Source of the DNA: Chlorops oryzae
Lineage: Eukaryota; Arthropoda; Insecta; Diptera; Chloropidae
DNA: 64,000 bases
Reading direction: 5' to 3'
Assembly (NCBI GenBank): GCA_020466095.1
Contig: CM035809.1
Location: 5,878,723 to 5,942,722 of the forward strand
Shown: positions 21,830 to 35,087 of the stretch, in pieces
Layout of the letters: each line of letters begins with the position of its first letter
Numbering within the stretch: the stretch's first letter is position 1
Made by a program: the position numbers and the translations under genes
The notes under the pieces: generated by a model
The model's database searches: none
What the model saw: the letters and a program-made list of their open reading frames with translations, nothing else
Told to the model about the DNA's origin: nothing

Positions 21830-22813
21830 CTTATAGTGTATTTCAGGCTTTAGAACTGCAACTCGAACCAAAGCAATATTCGACAATTCCCTTTTAAGCA
21901 AGTCTCTTCATGTGTGCGAACGAGTTTTAATTGTTCAAAATTCAACCAAACTTCTTCATACGTTCGAGGGAGTTCCCATTGCAAACAACAGGAAAACCTG
22001 CAAGTCTCAGCATGATCAAATAGGAGCTTTCACTGCAACAAGTGTCTACATTTTGAAGCGTGCGTTAAGATGGGAATTTCTTTTATCATTCAAGCATAAT
22101 GTAAGCATGAACGCAGTTAAAACGGAAATGCATCGAAAAACTTCATGGATCATTTTACTAAATAAAATGCGTAATATGTAGATTAAACATAATATTCGAA
22201 ACATATGTATAAAAATTCGAGTTGATTTCAGGAAACAAACATTATAATCAGATTCAAGAAGGATAAAAGTACATTCAATTAATATAAAAAAAAAAAATAT
22301 TTGCTACAATACCCAAAATACTAATACTTTTAGCTAAGTTTTTTTCTTTCTTTGCTAATTATTATTATTATTTTTTTTACCTTCTTGCCGAATGGAACAT
22401 GGAAGAATATATGAAATAACTAAAACAGTATAATCAGTATAATTTTTTGCTTGCACTTCCAAAGTTCATGCCAAAGATTATAGATTGCCAGGAGTTTTAG
22501 AAAACTCTCTTGTAAATTTCTATTACGTGTTTTTTTTTTTTAATTGCAATAGCATAAATGAAGGGTAACATGAGAATTTGTAGAGTAAATAGAAATGAGT
22601 GATGAAGAATGATATGTGAATATTGTTTTATACGATTTAAATATCGTTAGGGGGGTCTGAAAAAATAATCAGGCATGCTCTAGGAATCGAATACCAATTG
22701 AAAAAAATTCGAATTCAAGCGAATGAGTTTTCCTGCCCTTCAAATGGAGTCCCCATAAAAATTTTTGAATAAAATACTTTTCAAAGTCATTTCGAAATTA
22801 AATATTTTTTGAA
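21830..22813. other. AT-rich intergenic DNA, no gene seen
   Basis: An 89-codon plus-strand frame at 21912-22181 shows no family signal. T- and A-runs are common. Confidence 0.35.
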
Positions 22814-22815
22814 TA

Positions 22816-22997
22816 CAGTGTACTCTCTCCTTGCGGACACTCTTCTTAAGCGGACACCCCCATTAAACAGTCACTTTCTGAGAATGCTGTAGTATCCCTG
22901 CGTCTCAAATAGTTTCCTCTTAAGCGGATACGTCTCTGTTAAGCGGACACGCAGACCAAAAGGATCCTTAGGTGTCCGCTTAAGAGAGAGCACACTG
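22816..22997. mobile_element. pogo/mariner-type MITE 'GCGGACAC', copy 1
   Basis: The ends CAGTGTACTCTCTCCTTGCG and GTGTCCGCTTAAGAGAGAGCACACTG are inverses, flanked by TA (22814-22815, 22998-22999). The motif CTTAAGCGGACAC recurs several times inside each end. A second, older copy is at 60520-60679. Confidence 0.85.
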
Positions 22998-23149
22998 TAT
23001 TTGGATATTTTATTTTGAAGGGGTAAGATAAAATATTGCACAAATTTATGGTTAATATCGTAACTGGCTTTTCATAGGCCGACAGGGTTGCCACGAATCG
23101 GCCGTGGGCAGATTTGGCAGAAAAATTAAACAGCCATTGCCCGACTGGT

Positions 23150-24020
23150 CGTGAACTTTTAAAAATATCGGAGTCGAGTGGGAGAAATGGCTTCGCTGAT
23201 TTAAGCTTTACCTGGAGGCCGAAAAAATCGTATCGTTGGTGAAGAAAAAGAACAAATTACTTCACCTTGGTGGACCGCAGTTGCAAAAAGTTGTTTTTAA
23301 TATCCCGGGAGCGCTTGTTGATCACGTTGAGAATTCTGAACCAGATGCGTTTTTCGGTTCTGGTCGAGAAACTTAACGAATATTTCTCACCCAAACGAAA
23401 TTCGACTTTCGAGAGAAAATTGTTCAGAAGCATTAAACCTACTGAGGGAGAATCATTTGACAAGTTTCACTTACGGTTGCGTCAACAGGCCAATAGGTGT
23501 ACTTTTGGATTAACGAAACGCGAGATCGAGGACATTTACTTGAAGGAAAAGTTAATCGACTCTTGGGCTCCAGTCCAACTAAAGAGAAAGCTGCTAGAAA
23601 AAAGCATTGAAACCTGCAAGGTCTTCGAGCAAGTAAATCGACCCACAAGTAAAGCCTGTCCACCAACCAATGCGGCGGGTTCCAGTGACATTGGAGTAGA
23701 AAGTTGCTACGAGATTTAATGAAGCTCTTCAGCGAGATATCATTGAACCTGTGCAAGAAGCCAGTTCGCTGGTCTCTCCAGTTGTAATTGCATTTAAAGG
23801 GAATGGAGACATTAGACTATGCGTGGATGATACGCGTCAAGCATCTAGAGCCGTACAAAGGGAAAACTACCCCTGCTCCCAACGTTCGACATAATTATGA
23901 CGAAATTACGTAGCGTTGAGTTCTTTTCGAGACTGGATCTTAAAGACACATATCATCAGTTGGATTTTGATGAAGCAAGCCGGGAAATAACAACTTTTAT
24001 AACGCATGTTAATGTGGATT
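23150..24020 (+). pseudogene. Ty3/gypsy retrotransposon fragment (gag joined to RT)
   Basis: A frame near 23160-23375 gives KLLHLGGPQLQKVVFNIPGA and HVENSEPDAFFGSG, continued after a frameshift at 23340-23719 by YFSPKRNSTFERKLFRSIKP, GESFDKFHLRLRQQANRC and IIDSWAPVQLKRKL-like text (LIDSWAPVQLKRKLLEKSIE). This is the capsid part of gypsy-group gag. From ~23700 the frame passes straight into reverse-transcriptase sequence (LQRDIIEPVQEASSLVSPVV, IRLCVDDTRQ, then FSRLDLKDTYHQLDFDEASR, ending TFITHVN). The zinc knuckle, protease and the rest of pol are missing, so it is an internally deleted, frameshifted relic. LTRs were not identified. Confidence 0.85.
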
Positions 24021-24300
24021 AAGTTAAGCAGATGATGAAAAAAGATATAGAGGGAATGTGGCGAGCAATATGAAACAGAACGAGAGAGAACACAAAAGAG
24101 AGAAAAAACCGCCTTTGAATAAAGGAGCGATCTACAAGCCTAGCTCAGTATGACAGATCTAGTAGTCTATTATTAGATATTTATTTTATATCAGAGATAA
24201 AGAGTTGGGAAAATGGATGATTGCGAGAATATAGAAAACGGGATATATACTTGAGAATATCATGATAAACTCTCGGTTGCTACAAATAGTAAAATTTTGA
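24021..24300. other. intergenic DNA, no gene seen
   Basis: Purine-rich, GAGAGA-containing, possibly retrotransposon end or leader; nothing decisive. Confidence 0.25.
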
Positions 24301-24301
24301 G

Positions 24302-24409
24302 CTGGAGGAGAGTTTGCCGCTTGCTCAGAAAGAGCTTTTCGAATTGCAGGAACAATGCTCGAAACTTCAACGAGACTTGCGAGAAAATGTCGCCAAAAAG
24401 GAGAATCAG
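24302..24409 (+). CDS. possible coiled-coil exon (36 codons)
   Basis: The frame reads LEESLPLAQKELFELQEQCS, then KLQRDLRENVAKKENQ, a heptad-like coiled coil. It is bounded by AG at 24300-24301 and by a consensus donor CAG|GTAAGC at 24410, and is exactly 36 codons in phase 0. The upstream tract is a weak polypyrimidine region. No neighbouring exon was found, so it may be an exon of a larger gene, a captured gene fragment in a transposon, or chance. Confidence 0.3.
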
Positions 24410-24663
24410 GTAAGCAATACATTTGGATACGGGGCAGATGTCCTTATGAAAATGGTTCGGTTATCAGCGCTGTCGGAAATCGGTCGTTCAAGACAAAATC
24501 GTCCGTGAAGTCTTCGAAGACATCGTTATTATAACTAAGCCGATTTTGAATTTCCCATACGGCATTATAACTAAGGCGGTTATGACATGCCCATTTCGTT
24601 TGGCAAAAACGTTCTGTGTTGATTTGTTCCAAGTTGCATTCGTCGACTTGTTAAATAGATTTA

Positions 24664-24789
24664 GGGCCGTTTGCTTCTGTTCTGGTTAAATTTTTTCGTT
24701 CCGAAAAACAAATAATTTGTATGAAAAATTTGACATTTTGAGAGGATATCGTAAAGAAAAACTTTAGCCGGAACAGTAGCAAATGTGCC
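24664..24789. mobile_element. small MITE 'GCCCGTTTGCTACT', copy A
   Basis: The 126 bp run from GGGCCGTTTGCTTCTGTTC to GGAACAGTAGCAAATGTGCC, inverse ends of ~20 bp. It is the inverted homologue of 31971-32097 (shared TTTCGTTCCGAAA region and GAGGATATCGT/ACGACATCCTC). Confidence 0.75.
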
Positions 24790-24843
24790 TTAATATATTA
24801 AATTATATATGTATATACACATACGTATAAAAATTATTACAAT

Positions 24844-25500
24844 CGGGCCTATTACGGTAGTCGCCGTCGACCCAAAAAATAGACGAAGCGACAGTTTTCG
24901 TATTACAGTAGTCGCCGTCGACGCAATATTGTCGTCGTCGTCGCTAAATACCTATTACCGTAGTCGCCGCGAGAGTCGCTTCTTGTCGTTTTCTGTCGCT
25001 ATTTTTTTTAGGTGACGACTAGCAGGCGAGCAGTGCGATAAAAGTAATAAAATGAAAACTAATTTCACTCAATAGTGAGCCAGCTTGAAAAGAACCCAAG
25101 TATGGCAAGAGGTTAGCGAAAAGGAACTATTCCTAGCAATTTTAAGGAAGAATGGGAAGTCATTTCGTCAAAAATGAATTCACCTTGTCCTCCCATGCAA
25201 ACTTAAAATATCCAATCTTTGTCTTAAAATTCTCCTCTGGTAATAACTTGAATTTCTTTAATTTTTGCTTGAGCTTTCAAAATTTTTTTTTACTCTTAAA
25301 ACTATGTCACACAAACAAATTTTCATAAGATTGGTTCCATTTTCCGAATAAAAAATAAAAGTGCTACCAATTTCATTTAAAATTCGTCGTCGTCGTCTCG
25401 AACTAGTACCGTAATAGCTATTAAGGGGCGAAGCGACGGCGACGACGACATCGTTGCTAAGTCGTCGACGACGATAGCGGCGACAACCGTAATAGGCCCG
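24844..25500. mobile_element. MITE with GTCGTCG-rich inverted ends (657 bp)
   Basis: The ends CGGGCCTATTACGGTAGTCG and CGACAACCGTAATAGGCCCG are inverses. Each end region contains many GTCG/CGAC units and repeats of TATTACGGTAGTCGCCG-like sequence. The middle is AT-rich and non-coding. Target duplication not evident. Confidence 0.8.
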
Positions 25501-28500
25501 AATGTCATGTTAAATATGCGTTTTATTGAAATTTAACAACAATTTTAGAAATTTATTAATGTTTGTATTACGCAAGACCAGTAATGGATGACTTCCTCCA
25601 CACATGGAATGCATGATTTCATGAATGACCTGTCGTGCAAAGTGTCATGCGCGCAGCTCGCGACATTTGTATGGGTTTTGCATTTGTGCAAGTCGTGCAA
25701 CCAGCGTCGAGGACGGGTGAAAGACTGTGCCGAGAGGGAGTTTATACATTGAATCGCAAGAGAACACTTCAGAGAATCTAAAATTATGAAATTCGAAAAT
25801 TCTTTTGCCCAACACTAAGGTCAAGCTTATAGAACCCGGCGACAATCAATTCATTATTTTGCCGTATTTATTAATGAAAAAATGTTTCTCTAGCTCTTTA
25901 GAGTAAAATAAATCTCTCATAGAACAAACTTATGAAGGGATACATCCTAAAAACGAAAGAAAGTTTCAGCTTTTCTATTAATTCACTTTCTCTAGAAATC
26001 GACGCCTCCCAAAGCGTTTAAATTTATCTAATCTTTGGCGTCCACTCCTGAAAAATGTCACGGTTTTTTTTTATAACTTTTGATAATCAGCTAGATTCTG
26101 ATTCTTTTCTAGAGAAAAAGCTCCCCAATTTTTATATTGTTTAGCACAGGAAATGAGGGAGCTTTTTCCCCCGGAATTTCTATTCAGAATCGGACTGTAT
26201 ATGTTGACACGGGAATATTTTTTTTTTCCAATAGAGTACGTAGTCTATGCCACAAAAGCATATTTTTCTGTGTCGTAATTGAAAAAAAGAGGTTATGGTC
26301 ATTGACTAATTTTCATTTTCTTCGAGTGTGAACCGAGAGCTTAAAAGAAAAATTGGAAATGGAAAAGATAAAAAGACAATAGTGGTCCTCATGCAGGCAC
26401 GCAAATTTTAAGATATGGGAAATGAAAATTTGTATGGAAGAAATTTTATGAAGCGTGACAAACTTTCCCATTGGTTTTTGCTTTGCAAAACGTCGTTAGC
26501 TAGTTCGCATAATAATTTGGGGCGGGCATTCACGGCCAATCGCGTTTGACAAGCCTAGGACTTATGGTACAAATGGTTTTAAAATTTAAAGTTTGAAAAA
26601 CAAAGACACAGTTGGAATATAGATAGACTTTAATTTATGGAAAATCAATCAATTTTTTGAATTGAGCAATTTCGATCTAGGTGTGGCAGGCATATAAGAA
26701 TGTTTAATAGGGCTAGAAAAAAATGAGAATCTCAGAATAACCAAAACAACTTGTCATTGTTAAAGGCGTCTTGATTAATTTCGCTTAGTTAATTGGACTG
26801 AACGAACTTCACTTTTGTTAAAAATTTTTTTGCTAGATTATTAAATTAAGCTACATTTTCAATAACTATTTCCGCAAAAAAAAAAAAAAATGTACTGAGC
26901 TTAAAGAAGCTCTACTGACTCATCGAGTTAAGTTAAATCACTTTAAACTATCTAACTGAGCCTTAAGTTTTCTCTTAGCGCAACGATATTTTCAGTACAT
27001 TTCGTAAAGCAGTCGTTGCCGACAAATTAACTTAACTTAAAAATCTAGAGAGTATAATTAAATTAAGTTAATTTTGGCCAAGACTAACTGAACCTTTGAT
27101 CTGCTTTCTAATGGTTCTGAATGTTTAGCACTTGTTGGGAAAAAATTATAAGGTTTCCCAACAACTAATTAGAAAGAAAAATTCCCAAAAAAATTTCCTA
27201 AAGCGTATGTGATTCAGATTGATGTCATGCTCGACTTTGGAAGGCGACGATACTTACGTCATGGCGGACATAACATTTTCTTTTTCTCTTAAGACACTGC
27301 TATGTGAATTTGGAAAAAAATATGATCAAAATGTCTATATTTGTATCAGTTTGACGAGAAGTTTTTCGATTCTAGGTTCTAATTGTTTTAATGATTGATT
27401 TGCTCAACATTGCTATTCAAAGTTCAGCAAAAATAAGTACGAACTAAAATTAAATCTTTGGTAATTTGATAAAACTTTGAAATTTTTTTTAGCATCAATC
27501 TGGTCAAAGCGTTAACGTTTCTTTTGAGCATTAATAAGGACCACCGGTGCTTGTAATTTAGAGTTATAGGAATTGTTTCTACTTCAAAGTTTTTATTTAA
27601 GACCTAGCTAGGTAGTTTGGAGACAACGTTTAAAAAGACAACCAAGGTTTTTATATTGTTTGGGTTAAGATCTGAGATTCTTAGCAATGGAAAATTGAAA
27701 TAAATTAAGAGAATTGGGTTTGAGACAATTTCAAAGACATCTCTTACATTCATTATTTGGAATTAATATTGTGTTTTATGTTTAATGCACTTTATAACGA
27801 CACCCTCGTTTAAAAAAAAAAAAAAAAAATTATTTTTTAATCCATGACATAAGGAAATGGTCAATGCATTGCTCAAGCAACAATATCAGTCACAAGAGAG
27901 AAAGATATAAGAATGATGTTGTATATCCTTTGGCAGAACTTTTACGCAAGCATTAGATTCAGTTTAAAAATGGCTCAAAACGTCATATACTAAACTAAAA
28001 ATTTCAAAAGCAATGGCTTTAAAAAAAAAAAACGAATTAAAGATTATAGTTTTTGGAGACTCTCAAAAAAGACTAAAATATACACTCAATCTTTGCTTAA
28101 ACATTTTACAATTAAACAAAAAAAATATATAAAACAAAGCTCTTCTACACATAAACTCACTTAAGACAATATGAAGCTGACTTTTTAAGCAGCTGGGAAA
28201 AGTTAAAACTCGGAAAAGGCAAACGCACTTTTTCTCCATTTTTGGATTACACAAAAGTTTTGTACTTATTCTAAGAACTATTCTGCTGTCCCTCAAAAAA
28301 CAAGAATATCTACAGTAAAAGCGCTCCGTATCAAATTAAGGGCGCCATTACGAATATTTTAAGCATTATAAATGTAGTAATAATTAAAACAGTGGTAAGC
28401 AGCAGAGTGTTCTCATACATTAAAAATAATATTCGCTGCATTTTTTTGTTTTAGTTTTTTGTTTTTTTTTTTTTTTGGACTTACTAGAAAACTACTCGGT

Positions 28501-28860
28501 TAAACTTCAAGAACTTGAAATCATTGAAAGATGAATTGCTTAATGGAATCAGAATGACCTACCTTAGCGGCAAGCACTAGAAGTACCTTAGCTACAATAT
28601 TCGCAAATTATTGAGGTTCATTTAGGACAGCTTCTAAGATAATGAGAGCTGTCTTCGGAGGATTTCTGAATTTGATGTGAATACAAGAGACGACGATTGC
28701 TGAATGGGAATGGAATACCCGCTTCTTATATATTGTTTGTGAAGCCTGCTCCTCGCGATCGTTAAGTTTTTTTTTTTTTTTAATTTTCTTTATGCTTTTT
28801 GGTTCGTCATTATGTCTTCCCCGTTTTCGATATTTTGTTTTGTTTTTTTTTTTTTTTGGT
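25501..28860. other. long AT-rich intergenic region, no gene seen
   Basis: No frame with family signal on either strand. A stray MITE end (GGTCCTCATGCA) is at 26385. The part from ~28300 to 28862 is probably 3' UTR of the PP1 gene on minus. Confidence 0.4.
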
Positions 28861-28862
28861 GT

Positions 28863-30155
<1,293 letters not shown>

Positions 30156-30413
30156 TTCGTATTGGAGTTTTTGCTCTTGCTTGTGCCCCACGATTCGTTT
30201 TCAAGTTGATGCGCCCTTTTTTTCGTTTTCCCCAGTTTCCAACTATCGACGACGCTATTGCAAATTCCCAATTAGCCGGATGGGTAGTTAACGCAATTAC
30301 GTTTTATAAGATAAGCGATATGAACTTCATTCCTGCAATTTTTTTTTTAATGCTATGTCGATTTTAGTGTTGTCAGTAGAGTTGCAAGGCTATCGACATT
30401 CCTAGTGATGTTG

Positions 30414-30421
30414 TATCGATA
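30414..30421. promoter_or_regulatory. DRE (TATCGATA) upstream of the PP1 gene
   Basis: An exact TATCGATA palindrome, the binding site of DREF in fly housekeeping promoters, 260 bp upstream of the PP1 start codon. Further TATCGA/ATCGAT partial sites lie nearby. Confidence 0.6.
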
Positions 30422-30498
30422 GCTTTAATATTTTGTACCACGTACTATCGTACATTCGTACTTTCCAAACAATGCATATTTCCGGAATTTCCATACAA

Positions 30499-30714
30499 TC
30501 ATTTTCTATCCATGATTTTCATACATTGCATATGTATTTGCTCAAACATTTGCTCAAATTCCAGCTTAGTTCTCTGTAAAGTTGAAGGCATTCTATAAGT
30601 AATATCGAATTTCTCAATTACATAGTCAATTATTGACCGTAAATTCGTATTTTTATTCGCTTTTAGAGTTACATCCATTTTTCCAAATACAAAAGATGGC
30701 TCGAAACAAGCCAT
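30499..30714 (-). CDS. small unrecognised open frame (71 codons)
   Basis: An ATG-initiated frame reads MACFEPSFVFGKMDVTLKAN, followed by RSIIDYVIEKFDITYRMPST and EFEQMFEQIHMQCMKIMDRK. It is hydrophilic and looks helical, but I do not recognise it. It lies upstream of PP1 in the same direction. It could be a small gene, an upstream exon, or chance. Confidence 0.3.
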   Translation of the reverse strand: MACFEPSFVFGKMDVTLKANKNTNLRSIIDYVIEKFDITYRMPSTLQRTKLEFEQMFEQIHMQCMKIMDRK

Positions 30715-30815
30715 CGAGTACGTACAATTACAAAACGCTCAATTTTTCTCTAAATTCCAGCTCTTTGCACGCCCAAAAATTGAGAATTGACGTCAATAAT
30801 TGACTGATGTAAAAG

Positions 30816-31787
30816 CAGACCTGGGTAGATGCCCTATAATTTTTAGTGCATTCACATGGTTTTAACTAAATCCCATAAGTTGGTAGTGGAGCTTAAAGTG
30901 GGTTCTTAATAAAAGAAAATTTGAGTGACAATTGAAACCCGCACGTAGTCATATTACAGCATAAATCATATAATCATTAGTGGTACGTGAAATAATACAC
31001 CCGTTACTACTATGTATCCCCTAGAGTTTTAGTCACGACACCTCTGAAAATTTTCCACTTTATAACATTTTTGAAAAATTAAAGTGCTAAACATTATTTT
31101 TCGCAACTTTTCAAAATTTAAATAAACTAGTGGAAAATCAAACTGTTCCACTGAAATTAATTTCAGTAAGCTTTAGAATTTTGTATCTTTATTCATTTTA
31201 ATTTATCAAATAAACACAAGAAGTTTAAAAAAAAAAAAATGTTTGCTTTCGACTCGGATGATAGTGTTGTAGACCCGAGCTTCAGTCTAGAAGAGCACAA
31301 AGTAAGCACTCCTAACATTTTAAAACGACCAGTGACCCATGTGCAAAAAGCTATATCAAAAGTACCATGAATGATTGTCATAGTGCCAGTGTATTCTGGC
31401 ATGCCCGTTGCCAGTTTTATTCTTTTTCAAACTCGTGATTGAATCTGTGTTTAATATATTCAAAATATATTTTTTTCTTATTTAGTGGAGATATTTTGTT
31501 AGCCACTAATTTTTCAACAACAAAATTTGATTTGGAAAAAAAAAAAAAATTTTTTTTTTAATTTAGTGGGGATATTCTTACAGCCACTAGTAAAAGCTTA
31601 AGTCAGAAACATTTTCACTTCCACTACAGAGAATTTAGTGTAAATTTTCATACATTCACTATTCTACTACTGAAAATAGTGGAAGAGAATTCAAATTCAC
31701 TACGAATTAGTGGAACCGAATATTTTAAAGTTTCACTCATTAAAGAACTAGTGGGGCTGAAAATTTAGTTCACTACCCCCAGGTCTG
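30816..31787. mobile_element. hAT-type non-autonomous element (972 bp)
   Basis: It starts CAGACCTGGGTAG and ends with the inverse CTACCCCCAGGTCTG, flanked by an exact 8-bp repeat TGTAAAAG (30808-30815 and 31788-31795). The interior is full of CACTA/TAGTG motifs, including two copies of a TAGTGGRGATATT..AGCCACTA unit at ~31484 and ~31563. It has no transposase frame. Confidence 0.9.
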
Positions 31788-31970
31788 TGTAAAAGGCCTC
31801 ATTAATACCGCTTTCGATTGTTTTGGCTCCTAATGGCTGTTAATAGAAAAAGTTGGATATTGGTTAATTTATTACGTAAGAGAGATTTGTGACAATTTTT
31901 GACACCCTCCCCACATAAGCATATTAAGCATAAATCAGATAAATCAGTTATGCTTACGTAATTAATTACA

Positions 31971-32097
31971 GCCCGTTTGCTACTATGTATTCCCCCTAGA
32001 GTTTTTAGTCACGACATCCTCTAAAATTTTCAACTTTTTCATGAACACTTTTTGTCTTTCGGAACGAAAAATTAAATCGAAACAGTAGCAAACGGGC
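31971..32097. mobile_element. small MITE 'GCCCGTTTGCTACT', copy B
   Basis: 127 bp from GCCCGTTTGCTACTATG to AACAGTAGCAAACGGGC, inverse ends. It is homologous, in opposite orientation, to 24664-24789. Its left part plus ~45 bp of flank is also duplicated at about 30958-31062, inside the hAT element. Confidence 0.8.
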
Positions 32098-32816
32098 ATT
32101 AATGTTTCGGCCAGAACTTTTTGCAAAAAGAAACCTAAAATCTCAAAAAAAAAGTCAAAAGCGCCAAAGGAAAAGAAAATCACAACTTAAGACCTTGTCA
32201 AAATTTCTTTGAGCTTTTCTAAATCTGGATTAATTTAAGTTGCCAAAAAAAAAAACATGATTTCACAACATACAAAACATTTGAGTACTGATATTAAACG
32301 ATCGGTAACCCATCCAATTTAACTGTAAGTATTGACAAAAAAAAACTACACAGATTCGAGTATTCGATACAGAAGTATTTACTAACTCGCCTACATATTA
32401 GGTGGCAAATCACGCACGGGGAAGAGAGAAAACACCCCAATACCACATCCCCGGACGTCCCTCGCCGACAAAACAACTTTGTCACCGGTGATTTGTCGTC
32501 ACATATGAACGGTGACTAATTTCGTTTCACCACTGAGAAATATAGCTGGGAAACGATCGATGGTCGAGGGATAGTCGATAATTTTGTATATGTATTTCAA
32601 TTATCGTAATATCGAGAATACTTTTGAAATTACTAATAGCCAAAATTTCATATTCGGATTTGTGGGCCAAGACGTTGCAGCAAATGTAGCGTCAGAATTA
32701 AATTTGTGTAGAAAGACGTGCCAAGGAAAAAGGAACTTAATTGTTTAATGTTTCGATAATAGTCGTTGCTTCCATTTTTTCCATAAATCGATAGTGATAA
32801 AAATACACGATAGCTC
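32098..32816. other. intergenic DNA upstream of Vps45
   Basis: No coding signal. The last part contains several ATCGAT-like motifs and is probably the Vps45 promoter region. Confidence 0.4.
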
Positions 32817-32824
32817 TATCGATA
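32817..32824. promoter_or_regulatory. DRE (TATCGATA) upstream of Vps45
   Basis: An exact TATCGATA 67 bp upstream of the Vps45 ATG, with a partial ATCGATAG at 32788. Confidence 0.6.
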
Positions 32825-32890
32825 GTTTGCTAATTTCAGGGCGAAATCAAAATAAACCATATTGAAAGCAGAACAGTTGAAAAATCCAAA

Positions 32891-34803
32891 ATGAATTTGA
32901 TAACAAGTATCAAGCTGTACGTCGAAAAGATGTGCAATGAATCGGGGCCAGGAATGAAGACAATTTTGCTAGATAAAGAGACAGTAAGTAGTTGGTGGTG
33001 GATGTGTTTTATCATCGACTTTTCTGAAAAAATTTATTTAATTATTTATAGACTAGCATTATATCCATGGCATTCAGTCAATCGGAAATGCTACAAAGGG
33101 AAGTTTATCTTTTCGAACGCCTTGATTCCGGTCGATCTAACGAACGCATGAAACATCTAAAATGCATTGTTTTCATTCGGCCGACAAAACAAAATGTTCA
33201 ACTACTAGCGAATGAGCTTCGTGCTCCAAAGTATGGTTCCTACTACATATGTAAAAGCTTAAATAACATGGCAAATATAGAAAAAGTAAACATCTATTAA
33301 TATTTCCAGACTTCAGCAACATCATACCACGTACTGACATCAAATTTCTAGCCGAATGCGATGAAAGCGAATCCGTTCGTGAGGTAAAAGAGGTCTATGC
33401 TGACTACTTGAGCGTAAATCCAAATCTGTTTACGTTCCATTTGCCAAATTGTATGCATCAACTCAATTGGCTACCAGACGCTCTAACGCGTACAGTCCAA
33501 GGTCTAACTGCCGTTCTGCTTTCATTGAAATTGAATCCCGTTATACGATATCGGGCAGGATCATCAGTAACGCAATTATTAGCCAAAAATATCTACGAAC
33601 AGATAACCAAAGATTCCACATTATTCGATTTCCGAACGTCAGAGAATGGTGTACCACCACCATTGCTTTTACTTTTAGATAGACGTGATGATCCTGTTAC
33701 ACCGCTCTTGCATCAATGGACATATCAGGCGATGGTACACGAGCTCTTCACAATACGTAACAATCGTGTAGATCTTTCAAACGTAGCTGGAATACATAAG
33801 GACTTTATGGAGTTGGTACTTTCGTATGAACAAGATGATTTCTATGCCAAGAATATGTATGCCAATTTCGGTGAGATTGGTGCGACCATAAAGAATCTAA
33901 TGGAAGAGTTTCAGCGTAAAGCGAAAGATCAAAAAAAAGTTGAAAGTATTGCGGATATGAAAAACTTCATTGAGACGTATCCACAGTTTAAGAAAATGTC
34001 TGGAACCGTACAGAAGCATCTATGCATAATGGGGGAGTTGTCTTCATTAACGGCGAAGCGTAATCTCTTCGAGGTATCTGAACTAGAACAAGAAATGGCT
34101 TGTAAAGCTGAGCATTCAGCGCAATTGCAACGTATTAAAAAGATTATTTCTGACGAAAGAATTTCCCTGGAAGACGCAACGAAGCTAGTCGCACTCTATG
34201 CTTTACGTTACGAACGACATGCGAACTGTGATACTTCAAGTTTATTGCAAATACTTAAGACACGAGGTGGACAGACAGCCATCGTTCCAAGTTTAATTGA
34301 ATATGCTGGAACACATATCAGGCAGGGCGAGCTTTTCAATTTGGTGCGCATATCCGATGCAGTTAAACTGACGCGAAATTTGATTAAAGTAAGTTAAATT
34401 TATTAATCGTTAAAAGCAATGAAACTTACTGTCATCATTTATATAGGGCTTAAAGGGGGTGGAGAATGTCTTCACGCAGCATACACCTCTTTTGAAGGAA
34501 ACTTTAGAGGATGTTGTTAAAGGTCGCGAACTAGATCCGATGTATCCAGCTATCAATTTTGAATTGGTACCCTTCCGTCGACCGCCGCAAGAGATTGTTG
34601 TTTTTATTGTCGGTGGCGCTACTTACGAGGAAGCTTTGACCGTCCATCAAATGAATAATTCTGGCTATAAAATCATACTCGGTGGCACTACAATACATAA
34701 TTCTCAGAGTTTCTTCGAGGAGGTTCGAACAGCCACCGATGGATTACAGTTCAAGCACACCAAATCGATGGTGAAATATTATGCTAGCAGCAGCAACTAT
34801 TAA
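32891..34803 (+). CDS. Vps45: vacuolar protein sorting-associated protein 45 (Sec1/Munc18 family)
   Basis: Four exons: 32891-32983, 33052-33250, 33310-34388, 34447-34803. Introns are 58-68 bp with GTAAGT/GTAAAA donors and clear acceptors; the join is 575 residues, the usual Vps45 length. Vps45 is an SM protein that binds syntaxin/Tlg2-type SNAREs and, with rabenosyn, drives endosomal and TGN vesicle fusion. Seen: the N-terminal [14 protein letters not shown] start, [20 protein letters not shown] across the second junction, the domain-3a block [20 protein letters not shown], the helical region with [15 protein letters not shown] text ([15 protein letters not shown]), and the C-terminal [20 protein letters not shown] and [16 protein letters not shown] of domain 2. 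It is tail-to-tail with the nucleoporin gene, 284 bp away. Confidence 0.97.
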
Positions 34804-35087
34804 GCCCTTCCTTATAGCATTATATACTTTAAATATTTTTAAGACTTTATTTTGTCGTTGTCTCTATGTGTATTTAATCAATTTTATTGTACAATTTAAA
34901 AGGAAAATGAAAAACAATTGAGTGTGTAGTTAAGCGCTTATTGTTCTAAAGTCTGGGCTATCACGTCAATTCTGTTAGTTCGTAAGTTTACAATCGTCAT
35001 AAGGGCAAACATGAATTTTTGTTGTTGGGGAAATTTAGAGGCATCAACTAAAAAGAAAAAACTTACTGTAGCCGTCACTAGCTGTGC

